A stretch of DNA of 23,415 bases from Bacteroidales bacterium (GCA_004558865.1 SFCY01000035.1:1-23415), one strand, 5' to 3'. Shown: positions 7,168 to 15,959, counted from the first letter of the stretch. Numbers and translations: made by a program. The notes: a model not told the origin generated them from the sequence alone.

Positions 7168-9372
7168 ATGAAGAAGATTTCCACTTTGGTTTTCGCATTG
7201 CTCGTCGCGGCCTCCGCCAACAACGCCTGGGCCGACGACTGGCACTACGACTTTGAGGATTTCGCCACAGCCTTTGGCGACAACTATGCCAACTCCACGC
7301 TTGAGCTCACTCTCAACGGGCTCACCTGGCACGTGCACGGCGTGATGCCTTCGACAGGCTCCTCCGAATACAGCGAGGACTGGTTCAACGGAAAGAAGTC
7401 GATGCGACTCTATGGCGAGAGCAAGAAAGACCGCAAATTGGGTCCGGAACTCTCCAACTTCACGCTCACCTCGCCCCGCGACATCGGCAAGGTGAAGTTC
7501 TCCATCCGCCAGAACACCCTTTGGCCGACAGACTACGACGGCCAAGTGGAGTGGATCGTGCAGTGGTCGGCCAACGGCCAGGCTTGGTCCACCGTGGGCA
7601 ACAGCTTCAAGGCCAACGCCGAGGTGCAGACCATCGAGCGCGACGTGAACCAGAAGAACGCCTACGTGCGCATCATCCGCGCCGACTATGCCACACTCGA
7701 CCCTTCGACGTTCACCTCCAACACAAAGATCACCAACTTCGACGACATCACCATCACCGACATGAACGGCGGGCCGCAGGCTGCCTCACTCGGCTTCTCT
7801 GAGACCACCGTCGACTTCGGCCAGATAGGCGTGGGCAAGAAAGCCACCCAGAAAATCGCCGTAACCTACTCGGGCGTTGAGGGCGTGAGCGAGCCCACCT
7901 ACAAGCTGACGGGGGTGGACACCGATGTCTATTCCTACACCGTGGAGAAAGGCAAGGAGGCCGGTACCGACAGCATCACCATCACCTGCCAGCCGCAGCA
8001 CCGTGGCAACTCCACGGCCGCCATCACAGCCTCATACGGCGACCTCACGGCAACCGTGAGCCTCACGGTGACGGCCAACAAGGCACGCCCCAACATCCTC
8101 TTCTCCGGCGGTGAGGGCACCGAGGACGACCCATACGTAATCTCCTGCTTGGAGGACCTGCAGGAACTTTCCGACTCCGTACGCGGCGCCGACCGCGACC
8201 CGCAGGCCTTCAGTGGCCGCTACTTCAAGATGTCCAATGACATCGACGTGCAGAAAGTGACCAACTTCACTCCCATCGGCAACCAGCTCAAGGGAGCAGG
8301 TTTAGAGAACATGCTCGCATTCTCCGGCATTTTCGACGGTGACGGACACACCGTCTACGGTGTAAAGGAATACTATTCCTCCGGTATGTCACTCGGTCTT
8401 TTCGGTATTGTAAGGGACGGCACCATCAAGAACCTCACCGTTGCCAAGTCCAGCTTCGAGGGAAGTGCAGCTATTGGCGCACTGGTGGGTCTCTCTATCG
8501 GCAAGACTACTATCGAGAACTGCCATGTCGCCTCCGATGTCACAGTGAAGGCCACCAACTACGCAGCCGGCTTGTGCGGCAGCGCCATGCCGTCGCCAGA
8601 AGGAGCCGACAGCAAGCTCACCATCAACCGCAGCACCAACGCAGCCTCTGTGGAAGCAAGCTTCGCAGCAGGCATCCTGTCTACCAACCAACAGGTAGAA
8701 GTTCAGATTGAGAATTCCGGCAACATGGGTACCATCAATGCCACAAGCTATTCGCCCGGTGGCATCCTCGCTTGGGTATATTTCTCCTCCGCCACCATCA
8801 ACAACTGCTTCAACACGGGCAGCATCTACAAGGCAAGCACCGAGGACTACGGCGGCGGCATCTTAGGCTATTCCGCCCTCTATAACTCAGGCAACTATGT
8901 GACCATAACCAACTGCTACAACGCAGGTGCAATCAGCGGCGGAAGCACCGCCATGATGGATCCCATCGTTCCCGCCAGCTACATCATGCCGGGCGCCACA
9001 GCAGACGGATACAACACAGACCTGCTCACAATGTCCAACTGCTATTTCGCAAGTGACATCAACGCCGCATTCTCACCCTTAGACGGAGTGAGCACCCTCC
9101 AAAGCAGCAGCATGAAGACTGAGGATTTCACTAACAAACTGAACAACGGTCAGGCAGCCAAGTATTGGATTTTCGTCGACGGCTTGAACGATGGCTATCC
9201 TGTGCCATTGGGCAGCGAGGCCACAGCCGTCAAGGGTGTGGAAATCTCCGAGGGCAAGGCTCCAGTTGAGATGTTCGACATGAGCGGCCGACGCGTGAAC
9301 TCGGTTTCCGCTCCCGGAATCTACATCATCAAGCAAGCCGACGGCAAGACCGTGAAAGTGATGAAGCGTTAG
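7168..9372 (+). CDS. Secreted GLUG-motif protein with T9SS sorting domain
   Basis: 734 residues. Signal peptide about 1-22 (ending NAWA). An N-terminal jelly-roll-like domain follows (about 25-200, starting HYDFEDF and containing VEWIVQWSANGQAWSTVGN), then an Ig-like domain (about 206-305, SLGFSETTVDFGQIGVGKK). Next come GLUG-type repeats (about 430-600), seen as GALVGLSIGKTTIENCHV, AGILSTNQQVEVQIENSGN and GGILGYSA...ITNCYNAG. A C-terminal sorting domain occupies about the last 65 residues (VEMFDMSGRRVNSVSAPGIYIIK, basic end VKVMKR). GLUG repeats occur in secreted adhesin-like proteins and IgA-protease-type proteins. It probably acts at the cell surface. The N-terminal domain resembles that of the 19915-21684 protein. 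It is co-transcribed with the 6078 gene and followed by a strong terminator. Confidence 0.82.
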   Translation: MKKISTLVFALLVAASANNAWADDWHYDFEDFATAFGDNYANSTLELTLNGLTWHVHGVMPSTGSSEYSEDWFNGKKSMRLYGESKKDRKLGPELSNFTLTSPRDIGKVKFSIRQNTLWPTDYDGQVEWIVQWSANGQAWSTVGNSFKANAEVQTIERDVNQKNAYVRIIRADYATLDPSTFTSNTKITNFDDITITDMNGGPQAASLGFSETTVDFGQIGVGKKATQKIAVTYSGVEGVSEPTYKLTGVDTDVYSYTVEKGKEAGTDSITITCQPQHRGNSTAAITASYGDLTATVSLTVTANKARPNILFSGGEGTEDDPYVISCLEDLQELSDSVRGADRDPQAFSGRYFKMSNDIDVQKVTNFTPIGNQLKGAGLENMLAFSGIFDGDGHTVYGVKEYYSSGMSLGLFGIVRDGTIKNLTVAKSSFEGSAAIGALVGLSIGKTTIENCHVASDVTVKATNYAAGLCGSAMPSPEGADSKLTINRSTNAASVEASFAAGILSTNQQVEVQIENSGNMGTINATSYSPGGILAWVYFSSATINNCFNTGSIYKASTEDYGGGILGYSALYNSGNYVTITNCYNAGAISGGSTAMMDPIVPASYIMPGATADGYNTDLLTMSNCYFASDINAAFSPLDGVSTLQSSSMKTEDFTNKLNNGQAAKYWIFVDGLNDGYPVPLGSEATAVKGVEISEGKAPVEMFDMSGRRVNSVSAPGIYIIKQADGKTVKVMKR

Positions 9373-9425
9373 AATTGACACAAAGACTCAAATAAACATT
9401 GGATTGACAGAAACATAATCTACCG

Positions 9426-9458
9426 CGGGATGGTGGCCTTGGGCCGCCATCCCGTTTT
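9426..9458 (+). terminator. Rho-independent terminator after the GLUG gene
   Basis: Arms CGGGATGGTGGCC (9426-9438) and GGCCGCCATCCCG (9442-9454) pair with a single G-U, have a 3-nt loop and are followed by TTTT. Confidence 0.8.
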
Positions 9459-9595
9459 CATTTTGGGGCTGTCCGCAAACACCCCAACAGCAGGGGTGGG
9501 GCCGTCGCGGGCCATTGTGCCGCTTCGAGAGACACCGCGGATTGTGCATGGATAAGGTTTTGCCGCTAAAATTAGAATATTTTGTTTTTTTTGCC

Positions 9596-9603
9596 TACCT
9601 TTG
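9596..9603 (+). promoter_or_regulatory. Promoter -7 box immediately upstream of metF
   Basis: TACCTTTG fits TAnnTTTG, with a T-rich spacer upstream and TTAG about 20 nt back in place of TTTG. Only 5 nt separate it from ATG 9609, so the transcript should begin at or very near the start codon. Confidence 0.55.
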
Positions 9604-9608
9604 CATAC

Positions 9609-10565
9609 ATGAAGGTTATCGAACTGCTGAAACATCATGAGGGCGAGAGAAAAGTGTCGTTTGAAGTGCTGCCTCCCTTGAAGGGAAACGGCACCCAGAG
9701 CCTCTACTCCTCCATCGACAAACTGATTGCTTTTGATCCCCTCTACATCAACATAACCACCCACCACAGCGAGTATGTCTATTACCCGCTGGCCAATGGC
9801 AACTACGAGCGAAGGCGCATACGCCGGCGCCCGGGTACCGTGGCCATTGCGGCGGCCATTCAGCAGCGATACCACTGCCCGGTGATCCCCCACGTCATCT
9901 GCTCCGGCACGACAGCCGAGGACACCGAGTATGAACTGCTCGACCTCCAGTTCCTGGGCATCGAGAACCTGCTGCTCCTCCGTGGCGACAAGGCGCGCGA
10001 CGAGCGGACGTTCACTCCCGTGCCCGGCGGCCACCTCCACACCACCGACCTCATCAAGCAGGTCAACCGCTTCAACGAGGGCTTCTTCATCGACGGCTCG
10101 CCCATCCGCCATCCCGGCTTGCCCTTCCACTACGGTGTGGCGGCCTACCCCGAGAAGCACGATGAGGCGCCCAACCTGCATCAGGACATGGTGCACCTGT
10201 TGGAGAAGCAGCAGATGGGAGCCGACTACGCCGTGACGCAACTCTTCTACGACAACAGCAAGTTCTTCTCTTTTGTCAACGACGCACGCAACATGGGCAT
10301 CACCATCCCCATCGTGCCGGGTCTGAAGCCCTTTGCCAAACTCTCGCAAATCACCTTGGTCCCAAAGACATTCCATTGCGACCTGCCCGAGGACCTGGCC
10401 CGCGAGGCTTTGCGGCTCAAGACCGACGAGGAGGCCCGGCAGTTGGGCATAGAGTGGACGGCGGCCCAATGCCGTGAGCTCTTCGCCAACGGCTACAACA
10501 ACATCCACATCTACACGATGGGAGCCGTGGATTCGGTGAGGGAAATATGCAAGCAAATCCTATAA
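9609..10565 (+). CDS. metF: 5,10-methylenetetrahydrofolate reductase
   Basis: A 318-residue FAD-dependent TIM-barrel enzyme that reduces methylene-THF to methyl-THF, the methyl donor for methionine synthesis. Family signatures: FEVLPPLKG (catalytic-type Glu19), TAEDTEYELLDL, LLLLRGD (Asp127, flavin region), YAVTQLFYDNSKFF and IVPGLKPF. The length matches bacterial MetF. The frame is open for nine more codons upstream (to 9582), but those overlap the promoter, and ATG 9609 (MKVIELLKHH) gives the usual N-terminus. It is cytoplasmic. holB follows after 10 nt, so metF leads the transcript holB - PSP1 - gldH. Confidence 0.95.
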   Translation: MKVIELLKHHEGERKVSFEVLPPLKGNGTQSLYSSIDKLIAFDPLYINITTHHSEYVYYPLANGNYERRRIRRRPGTVAIAAAIQQRYHCPVIPHVICSGTTAEDTEYELLDLQFLGIENLLLLRGDKARDERTFTPVPGGHLHTTDLIKQVNRFNEGFFIDGSPIRHPGLPFHYGVAAYPEKHDEAPNLHQDMVHLLEKQQMGADYAVTQLFYDNSKFFSFVNDARNMGITIPIVPGLKPFAKLSQITLVPKTFHCDLPEDLAREALRLKTDEEARQLGIEWTAAQCRELFANGYNNIHIYTMGAVDSVREICKQIL

Positions 10566-10575
10566 TAGAAAGAAG

Positions 10576-11739
10576 ATGTATTTCAACGAAGTCATAGGTC
10601 AGAGAGAATCCCGCCGACGGCTCTTGCAGTTGGTGGCTGAGAACCGCGTGCCGCATGCCATGATGCTCTGCGGGCCGGAAGGCTGCGGCAAGATGGCCCT
10701 CGCACTGGCCTTCGCCTCCCTCCTCTTGGGCGACATCGGCCCCGAGGAGGAGGCCGAGCCGGAGCTGAGGGATTTCGTGGGCGGCTTCTCCCAGCAACAG
10801 CGGGCCAACGCCCATGCCATGCTTGCCAAATGGGAGCATCCCGATCTCCACTTCACATTCCCCGTCGTGAAGAAGGGACCCACCACCCCCACCACCAGCC
10901 TTGACTACATGAAGCAGTGGAACCAGTATCTCGCCGACGGCCCATACATCAAGCACGACCAATGGGCAGAGCGGCTGAAAGACAAGAAGATGGCCATGAT
11001 CTATGAGCCTGAGAGCGACCGCCTGCAACACGAGCTGATGCTGAAGTCGAACCAGGGTGGCTACAAGGTCGCCCTCGTCTGGCAGCCGGAGAGCATGAAC
11101 GCAACATGCGCCAACAAACTGCTGAAGCTCTTGGAGGAACCGCCCTCGCAGTCGGTGTTCCTCTTTGTGAGCGAGGATCCCGGGCGGCTCCTGGAGACCA
11201 TCCGAAGCCGTGTGCAGCGCATCGACATTCCCCGCTTGGAGACGGAGGACATCGAGCAGGCCCTCATCAGCCGCCGCGCGCTCACGCCCGACATGGCCCA
11301 CCGAGTGGCCCGGCTGGCCAACGGCTCCTGGACACGTGCCTTGGAGAGCATAGACGCCTCAAACGAGAGCCGAACCTTCCTCGACCTCTTCATCATGCTG
11401 ATGCGGCTGGCCTACAAGCGCGACGCGAAGGAACTGAAGAAATGGAGCCTGGCCGTGGCCGACTTTGAGCGCGAGAAGCAGGTGAGGATGCTCAACTACT
11501 TTCTCAGGATGATTCGCGAGAACTTCATCTACAACTTTCACAACCCCGAGCTCAACTACATGACGCAGGACGAGGAGGACTTCTCCAAAAACTTCGCCCG
11601 CTTCATCAACGAGGCCAACGTGGTTGAGATCAGCGAGGCCATGGAAAAGGCCACCGTCGACATCGCGCGCAACGGCAATCCCAAGATGGTGTTCTTCAGC
11701 ATGGCCCTCCAGCTCATCGTGCTGATCATGAGGAAATGA
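10576..11739 (+). CDS. holB: DNA polymerase III clamp-loader subunit delta'
   Basis: 387 residues. Delta' is the AAA+ stator of the clamp loader that opens the beta sliding clamp. Seen: FNEVIGQ start, Walker A-like GPEGCGKM (33-40), the Bacteroidota-typical HPDLHFTFPVV (about 94-104), MNATCANKLLKLLEEPP, and a sensor region TIRSRVQRI where most family members have SRC. The short cysteine-rich zinc module that normally lies between Walker A and the HPDLHF motif is not recognisable: no cysteine occurs between residues 41 and 95. The C-terminal helical domain is of normal length. The gene sits 10 nt after metF and just before the PSP1-domain gene. Confidence 0.9.
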   Translation: MYFNEVIGQRESRRRLLQLVAENRVPHAMMLCGPEGCGKMALALAFASLLLGDIGPEEEAEPELRDFVGGFSQQQRANAHAMLAKWEHPDLHFTFPVVKKGPTTPTTSLDYMKQWNQYLADGPYIKHDQWAERLKDKKMAMIYEPESDRLQHELMLKSNQGGYKVALVWQPESMNATCANKLLKLLEEPPSQSVFLFVSEDPGRLLETIRSRVQRIDIPRLETEDIEQALISRRALTPDMAHRVARLANGSWTRALESIDASNESRTFLDLFIMLMRLAYKRDAKELKKWSLAVADFEREKQVRMLNYFLRMIRENFIYNFHNPELNYMTQDEEDFSKNFARFINEANVVEISEAMEKATVDIARNGNPKMVFFSMALQLIVLIMRK

Positions 11740-11773
11740 AACAAGACAACAATGAACTTTAACTGATGAATAT

Positions 11774-13183
11774 ATGGATTATAAGAATATGAACTTTAAG
11801 ATTCTGCGCACGTGCGACCGAGGATTCGGCTGCCACGCCTGTGGGCGACAGGACCGCCAGCTCAACACCTACGACTGGCTGTCGGACGTGCCGGGCAACG
11901 CAGAGTCCACCGACCTTGTGGAGGTGCAATTCAAGAACACCCGCAAGGGATACTATCACAACGTCAATGGACTCGACCTGAAGAAGGGCGACGTCGTTGC
12001 CGTAGAGGCCAACCCCGGCCACGATGTCGGTGTGGTGACGCTCACAGGTCGATTGGTGAAGCTCCAAATCAAGAAGGCCAACCTGAAGTCGCCCGACGAG
12101 ATACGCCGCATCTACCGCATCGCCAAGGAGACCGACATGGACAAATACCGCGAGGCCAAGAGCCGCGAGCACGGCACGATGATCCAGAGCCGCCAGATAG
12201 CCAAGGACTTGGGGCTGAAGATGAAGATAGGCGATGTGGAATACCAGGGCGACGGCAACAAGGCCATCTTCTATTACATTGCCGACGAGCGTGTGGACTT
12301 CCGCCAGCTCATCAAGATCTTGGCCGAGACCTTCCATGTGCGCATAGAGATGAAGCAGATCGGCGCACGCCAGGAAGCCGGCCGCATAGGCGGCACAGGC
12401 CCCTGCGGGCGCGAGCTTTGTTGCGCCACGTGGATGAAGAACTTCGTCAGCGTGAGCACCAATGCGGCCCGCATCCAGGACATCTCGCTCAATCCGCAGA
12501 AGCTCGCGGGCATGTGCGCCAAGCTGAAGTGCTGCCTCAACTATGAGGTCGACGACTACATGGAGGCCAGCCGACGGCTGCCCTCCAAGGAGGTGGTACT
12601 GCAGACCAAGGATGCCGACTACCATTATTTCAAGGCCGACATCCTGACAGGCATCGTGACCTATTCCACCGACAAAAATTTGGCCGCCAACTTGGTGGAG
12701 ATCACCGCCGCCCGCGCCCGCGAGGTGATAGAGATGAACCGCAATGGAGAGAAACCCCTGTCGCTGAAGGAGAACGGAGAGGACGTAGAGGTGAAGAAGC
12801 CCATCGACCTCTTGGCCGACGCCGACGTGAGCCGGTTCGACAAGAGCAAGCGCAAGAAAAAGAAGAACGCCAGGCAGAAGAAGGCCGAAGCCCCAGAGGC
12901 CGTCAACGCACAGAAGGCAGAGCCCGCCAATGCTGGAGCCAGGCAGGAGCAGCCCCAGGGCAATGGGCGCGAGCAGCACAAAGCCCCTAAGCAACGCAAC
13001 AACCGCAAGCCGCAGCGCCCGCAAGCCGACGCGCAGCGGCAGACCGACAACGCGCAGCCGCAAAACGGCAACAAGCGACAGCCCAATGGCGGCCAACGAC
13101 AGGCCAGCGACGGCCAACGCCAACAGGCCGGAGGCCAGCAACCACAAGGCGGCAAGCCGCAGGGTAACGGGCCACAGCAATGA
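11774..13183 (+). CDS. PSP1-domain (RicT/YaaT-like) protein with long basic disordered tail
   Basis: 469 residues. The PSP1 C-terminal domain (about 170-260) carries DFRQLIKILAETF, RIEMKQIGARQEAGRIGG, GPCGRELCC (Cys211, 216, 217) and GMCAKLKCC (Cys248, 253, 254). In Firmicutes the homologue YaaT/RicT joins a complex holding Fe-S clusters that affects RNA processing and development. An N-terminal cysteine cluster (Cys14, 20, 23) may add a metal site. Residues about 355-469 are low complexity: first lysine-rich (KSKRKKKKNARQKK), then repetitive Q/N/G/P. An alternative start is Met6 (11789). Its stop overlaps the gldH start (ATGA), consistent with coupled translation. Role in Bacteroidota unknown. 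Confidence 0.88.
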   Translation: MDYKNMNFKILRTCDRGFGCHACGRQDRQLNTYDWLSDVPGNAESTDLVEVQFKNTRKGYYHNVNGLDLKKGDVVAVEANPGHDVGVVTLTGRLVKLQIKKANLKSPDEIRRIYRIAKETDMDKYREAKSREHGTMIQSRQIAKDLGLKMKIGDVEYQGDGNKAIFYYIADERVDFRQLIKILAETFHVRIEMKQIGARQEAGRIGGTGPCGRELCCATWMKNFVSVSTNAARIQDISLNPQKLAGMCAKLKCCLNYEVDDYMEASRRLPSKEVVLQTKDADYHYFKADILTGIVTYSTDKNLAANLVEITAARAREVIEMNRNGEKPLSLKENGEDVEVKKPIDLLADADVSRFDKSKRKKKKNARQKKAEAPEAVNAQKAEPANAGARQEQPQGNGREQHKAPKQRNNRKPQRPQADAQRQTDNAQPQNGNKRQPNGGQRQASDGQRQQAGGQQPQGGKPQGNGPQQ

Positions 13184-13644
13184 GAACGCTGAGAACGTCA
13201 ATTCTCTTGGTGGCCGTCCTGATTCTTGCCGGTTGTGAGGCTGGCGTAGTGTTCGACCGTTATGGCCACGTCTCCGAGCGAGGCTGGAGCAAGCAGGACG
13301 CTGTGGAGTTCAACGTACCCCGTCTGCGCCAAGGGGGCGGCTATGCGCTGGAGCTGGGCATCCGTTTCACCGACGACTATCCCTACCGAAACATCTCCCT
13401 CATTGTTGAGCGTCAGGTGTTTCCCTCGAAGCGTGTGCTGCGCGACACAGTGGAATGCCGTCTTGCCGACAACAATGGGGTGCGCCAAGGCTCTGGGTTC
13501 ATCAATTACCAGACTTCCCTCCCCATGGCGACCGATTCCTACCGGGCGGGCGACAGCATCCGCATTGTGGTGAGGCACAACATGAGGAATGAGCAGATTG
13601 AGGGCATCACCGATGTGGGCGTCTCGCTGCGGCTCAAGAAATGA
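13180..13644 (+). CDS. gldH: GldH-family lipoprotein (gliding motility / T9SS gene set)
   Basis: A 154-residue lipoprotein: signal peptide with lipobox LAGC (Cys19), then a single beta-rich domain (VFDRYGHVSERGWSKQDAVEF; DDYPYRNISLIVERQ). GldH is needed for gliding in Flavobacterium and is kept in non-gliding Bacteroidales that use the type IX system. The position behind the PSP1 gene and holB is the typical Bacteroidales arrangement. ATG 13180 overlaps the upstream stop. A terminator follows about 145 nt downstream. Confidence 0.88.
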   Translation: MRTLRTSILLVAVLILAGCEAGVVFDRYGHVSERGWSKQDAVEFNVPRLRQGGGYALELGIRFTDDYPYRNISLIVERQVFPSKRVLRDTVECRLADNNGVRQGSGFINYQTSLPMATDSYRAGDSIRIVVRHNMRNEQIEGITDVGVSLRLKK

Positions 13645-13789
13645 GCATCCAAAGACGTAAGAGACGCATTTTTCCAACTGCAAGGGCCGTGCCTTGTGCT
13701 GTAACTTTCTCCCTTTCCTTGAAAGGAGTGGGGCTTCAAGGCTCCTGCTGTTGGATGATTGCGGACAAAGATTTCGGAGAATACATAGA

Positions 13790-13830
13790 TAGGCTGAACC
13801 CTCTAAGGATTCAGCCTAAATTTTTCTTTT
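13790..13830 (+). terminator. Rho-independent terminator of the metF-holB-PSP1-gldH unit
   Basis: Stem TAGGCTGAACC / GGATTCAGCCTA (one bulged A) with a 6-nt loop is followed by a T-rich run (13821-13830). Repeat R begins at the next base. Confidence 0.75.
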
Positions 13831-13854
13831 AAGGCTGGTTCTATAAATTAGGTC
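13831..13854 (+). repeat. Repeat R, copy 2
   Basis: Identical over 24 bp to 202-225. Here the sequence diverges immediately after AGGTC, without the GAGTCGTA extension. It lies exactly at the change from GC-rich chromosomal genes to AT-rich DNA. Confidence 0.7.
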
Positions 13855-14326
13855 ATTGTTCACCACGTTTACCATAGCGTCCCGTTTGGGTGAAATTTAC
13901 TTTTCCGGATATTACCATCAAAAGAAATAGCATCTCCATGATGTTTGATTGGATACTTTTGTTTGACTTCGTCCCACCACAGAATAAAAAAGCTGCTTTG
14001 CAGAGCTCCATATATCGGCTTATCAAGCTGGTTATCAGCATAACTTTATGTTTATTTTCACTTATAAAGTTACTAAAAACCAGTGAGACAGCCTATTTTA
14101 GACGTTGTATTTCTACACTAATCATTTATTTTCAATTAGTTGCGTCCTATCTTATTCGCGATATTTTCTATGGTTTGCTTCTAACCTTGTGTTCCTACGA
14201 AAAAATAAACGGACTATTGTTGAAAATCAAGTGAGTTAAAAGAATTTCTTTGTTTTCAGGATTACTTTGCTTGTTCGGACAACTTTTATGGATGAAAAGC
14301 ATAAAATGTTCAGACTGAAAGAATAT
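13855..14326. other. AT-rich decayed DNA left of the efflux genes
   Basis: No intact gene is convincing. On the minus strand a 58-codon open stretch (about 13868-14044) reads as natural protein (LDKPIYGALQSSFFILWWDE ... FHPNGTLW, then stop) but has an upstream stop and no start, so it looks like a gene remnant of unknown family. The 114-codon plus-strand ORF across 13890-14234 has no recognisable features. Confidence 0.35.
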
Positions 14327-15520
14327 TTAGTATTCATCCTTATGTCGTTGGGGCTTGAAACAGTTTACGAGCAAGGAAGCCATGGCAAAGGCAATTCCTA
14401 CCCCCACCACACCCGTCCACCCGTAATGCTGCCAAGACAGACCGGAAATGAATGTACCGGCAGAACCACCCAAAAAGTAAATGGTCATATAAACGGTATT
14501 GATACGATTGATGGCAGATGCGTCAAGGGCGACTACGCTGGTCTGATTCGACAAATGGATGCATTGCATACCGGCATCAATCAAGAGGATGGCGATTATC
14601 ATCCACAAGTAACTGTCATTTCCCCAAAATGCCAACAACCATGCAAACAAGATGACGCATCCTCCGACAATGGAGAAGAACCTCGCACCGTACTTTTGGA
14701 CGTAGCCGCTGATGAAAACCACCGTGGATGCACCTGCCAGTCCACACAAACCGAGTGCTCCGATAATATCGTCGCTTGCAAAGAAAGGCTCTTGCTTCAT
14801 TCGGAAAGCAAGGCAACTCCACAAGGCAAAGAACGAGCCATAAGCCAATGCCGCCCTCAACGACGCGATACGCAAGCACGGGTATTTGATAAGCAGACGC
14901 AACAAGGATTTCATCAGCCCTGCATAACTTTCTCGTGAACGGGCAGGCAACATGGGCAGCATTTTGTGAATCATCAGGAAGCATCCGAGCATAAACAAGC
15001 AAGCCACAAAATAGACGGAACGCCATCCCCATACGTCAGCCAGAAAGCCACTGAATACCCGTGAACCAAGAATGCCTATGAGCAGGCAAGATTGTATAAT
15101 CCCTACGTTGCGCACCTTGTGCGCAGGGGGTGAATAGTAAGATACTAACGGAATGAAAAATTGCGGCATAACCGAAGATGCGCCGACAAGCAATGATGCG
15201 CCCCACACCCAATAGATGTTCGGGGCAAGGGATATGGCAAGCAAGGCGCACGAAGATATGATATAATTGGTCAATATCAGCTTCTTTCGTGAGACCAAAT
15301 CACCAAGCGGGATGACAAACACAAGTCCGGTCACATAGCCTATCTGTGTCAATGTCGCTACCATGCTAGCAGAAAAGTCGTTTACCGCGAAACCTTTTGC
15401 CATGCTACCCAACAAAGGTTGGTTGTAGTAGCAGTTGGCAACGGAAAGTCCGGTAGCAACAGCCATCAGAGCCAGCAGAACTACCGGAATGCCATGGTTC
15501 TCCCTTAATTCATACTTCAT
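14327..15520 (-). CDS. MFS transporter, 12-TM drug/efflux type
   Basis: 397 residues with about twelve hydrophobic segments. The N-terminus ATGLSVANCYYNQPLLG (TM1 region) and the loop GDLVSRKKLILTNY after TM2 (the GxxxDRxGRR-type motif) place it in the major facilitator superfamily, drug-proton antiporter-like subgroup. Substrate unknown. It lies 13 nt downstream of the SMR gene in the same direction, so the two probably share one transcript. It has a more AT-rich, less biased codon choice than the flanking genes, which suggests acquisition. The Crp-family gene on the other side of the SMR promoter is a likely local regulator (inference). Confidence 0.85.
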   Translation of the reverse strand: MKYELRENHGIPVVLLALMAVATGLSVANCYYNQPLLGSMAKGFAVNDFSASMVATLTQIGYVTGLVFVIPLGDLVSRKKLILTNYIISSCALLAISLAPNIYWVWGASLLVGASSVMPQFFIPLVSYYSPPAHKVRNVGIIQSCLLIGILGSRVFSGFLADVWGWRSVYFVACLFMLGCFLMIHKMLPMLPARSRESYAGLMKSLLRLLIKYPCLRIASLRAALAYGSFFALWSCLAFRMKQEPFFASDDIIGALGLCGLAGASTVVFISGYVQKYGARFFSIVGGCVILFAWLLAFWGNDSYLWMIIAILLIDAGMQCIHLSNQTSVVALDASAINRINTVYMTIYFLGGSAGTFISGLSWQHYGWTGVVGVGIAFAMASLLVNCFKPQRHKDEY

Positions 15521-15533
15521 TTGTCGTCTCCTT

Positions 15534-15860
15534 TCAGTATGACACGACTTTCAATCCTATCAAGGATGCAATGAGCGCGAAGAGAAAGAAAAGCCGGATG
15601 GGAGTGGCAGGTTCCTTGAAAACGACTATCCCAATCAAAACCGTACCAACCGCTCCGATTCCTGTCCAAATGGCGTACGCAGTTCCCAAAGGCAAAGTCT
15701 GAACCGCTTTGGCAAGCAAAGTCATGCTCAGTACGGTAGAGGCAAGGAAACCGCTTCCCCACAAATAAAATCCAACTCCTGATGCCACTCTCGCTTTCCC
15801 TAAACAGAATGTGAGGCTCACCTCAAACAATCCTGCCAATAATAAGATTATCCAATTCAC
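15534..15860 (-). CDS. Small multidrug resistance (SMR) transporter, Gdx/SugE-like
   Basis: 108 residues with four transmembrane helices, a dual-topology dimeric proton antiporter. The essential TM1 glutamate is Glu13 (LLLAGLFEVS). The TM3 motif LPLGTAYAIWTGIGAVGT matches the Gdx (SugE) subtype that exports guanidinium rather than the Qac subtype, so guanidinium or related small cations are the likely substrate. The -7 box lies about 26 nt upstream of the start, too close to leave room for a guanidine riboswitch. First gene of a pair with the MFS transporter and divergent from the Crp-family gene. Confidence 0.88.
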   Translation of the reverse strand: MNWIILLLAGLFEVSLTFCLGKARVASGVGFYLWGSGFLASTVLSMTLLAKAVQTLPLGTAYAIWTGIGAVGTVLIGIVVFKEPATPIRLFFLFALIASLIGLKVVSY

Positions 15861-15885
15861 ACCTATGATTTATTAAATTCGGGCG

Positions 15886-15893
15886 CAAAAATA
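15886..15893 (-). promoter_or_regulatory. Promoter -7 box for SMR-MFS
   Basis: The minus strand reads TATTTTTG (TAnnTTTG), about 26 nt upstream of the SMR start. No clear -33 element. Confidence 0.45.
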
Positions 15894-15920
15894 AACAAAC
15901 AATCCCTAATAGCTTTTTAC

Positions 15921-15959
15921 ATTTGGCAAAAACAGACTTTTCATTTGACAAAAAACATC
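15921..15959. promoter_or_regulatory. Candidate operator: two direct repeats 22 bp apart
   Basis: ATTTGGCAAAAACA (from 15921) and ATTTGACAAAAAACA (from 15943) are near-identical with starts 22 bp apart, two helical turns. They lie between the divergent SMR and Crp-family promoters. An additional inverted pair, AAACAGA (15930-15936) and TCTGTTT (15958-15964), overlaps them. Confidence 0.5.

Noticed and set aside
9420..10556. 378-codon minus-strand ORF opposite metF
   Set aside because: Runs through the terminator and promoter and is the mirror of metF; no domain.
11759..13201. 480-codon minus-strand ORF opposite the PSP1 gene
   Set aside because: Leucine/alanine-rich reading is produced by the repetitive Q/N/G tail on the other strand; it looks membrane-like only by composition.
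13890..14234. 114-codon plus-strand ORF
   Set aside because: AT-rich chance frame; the opposite strand reads more like protein and neither has a convincing start.
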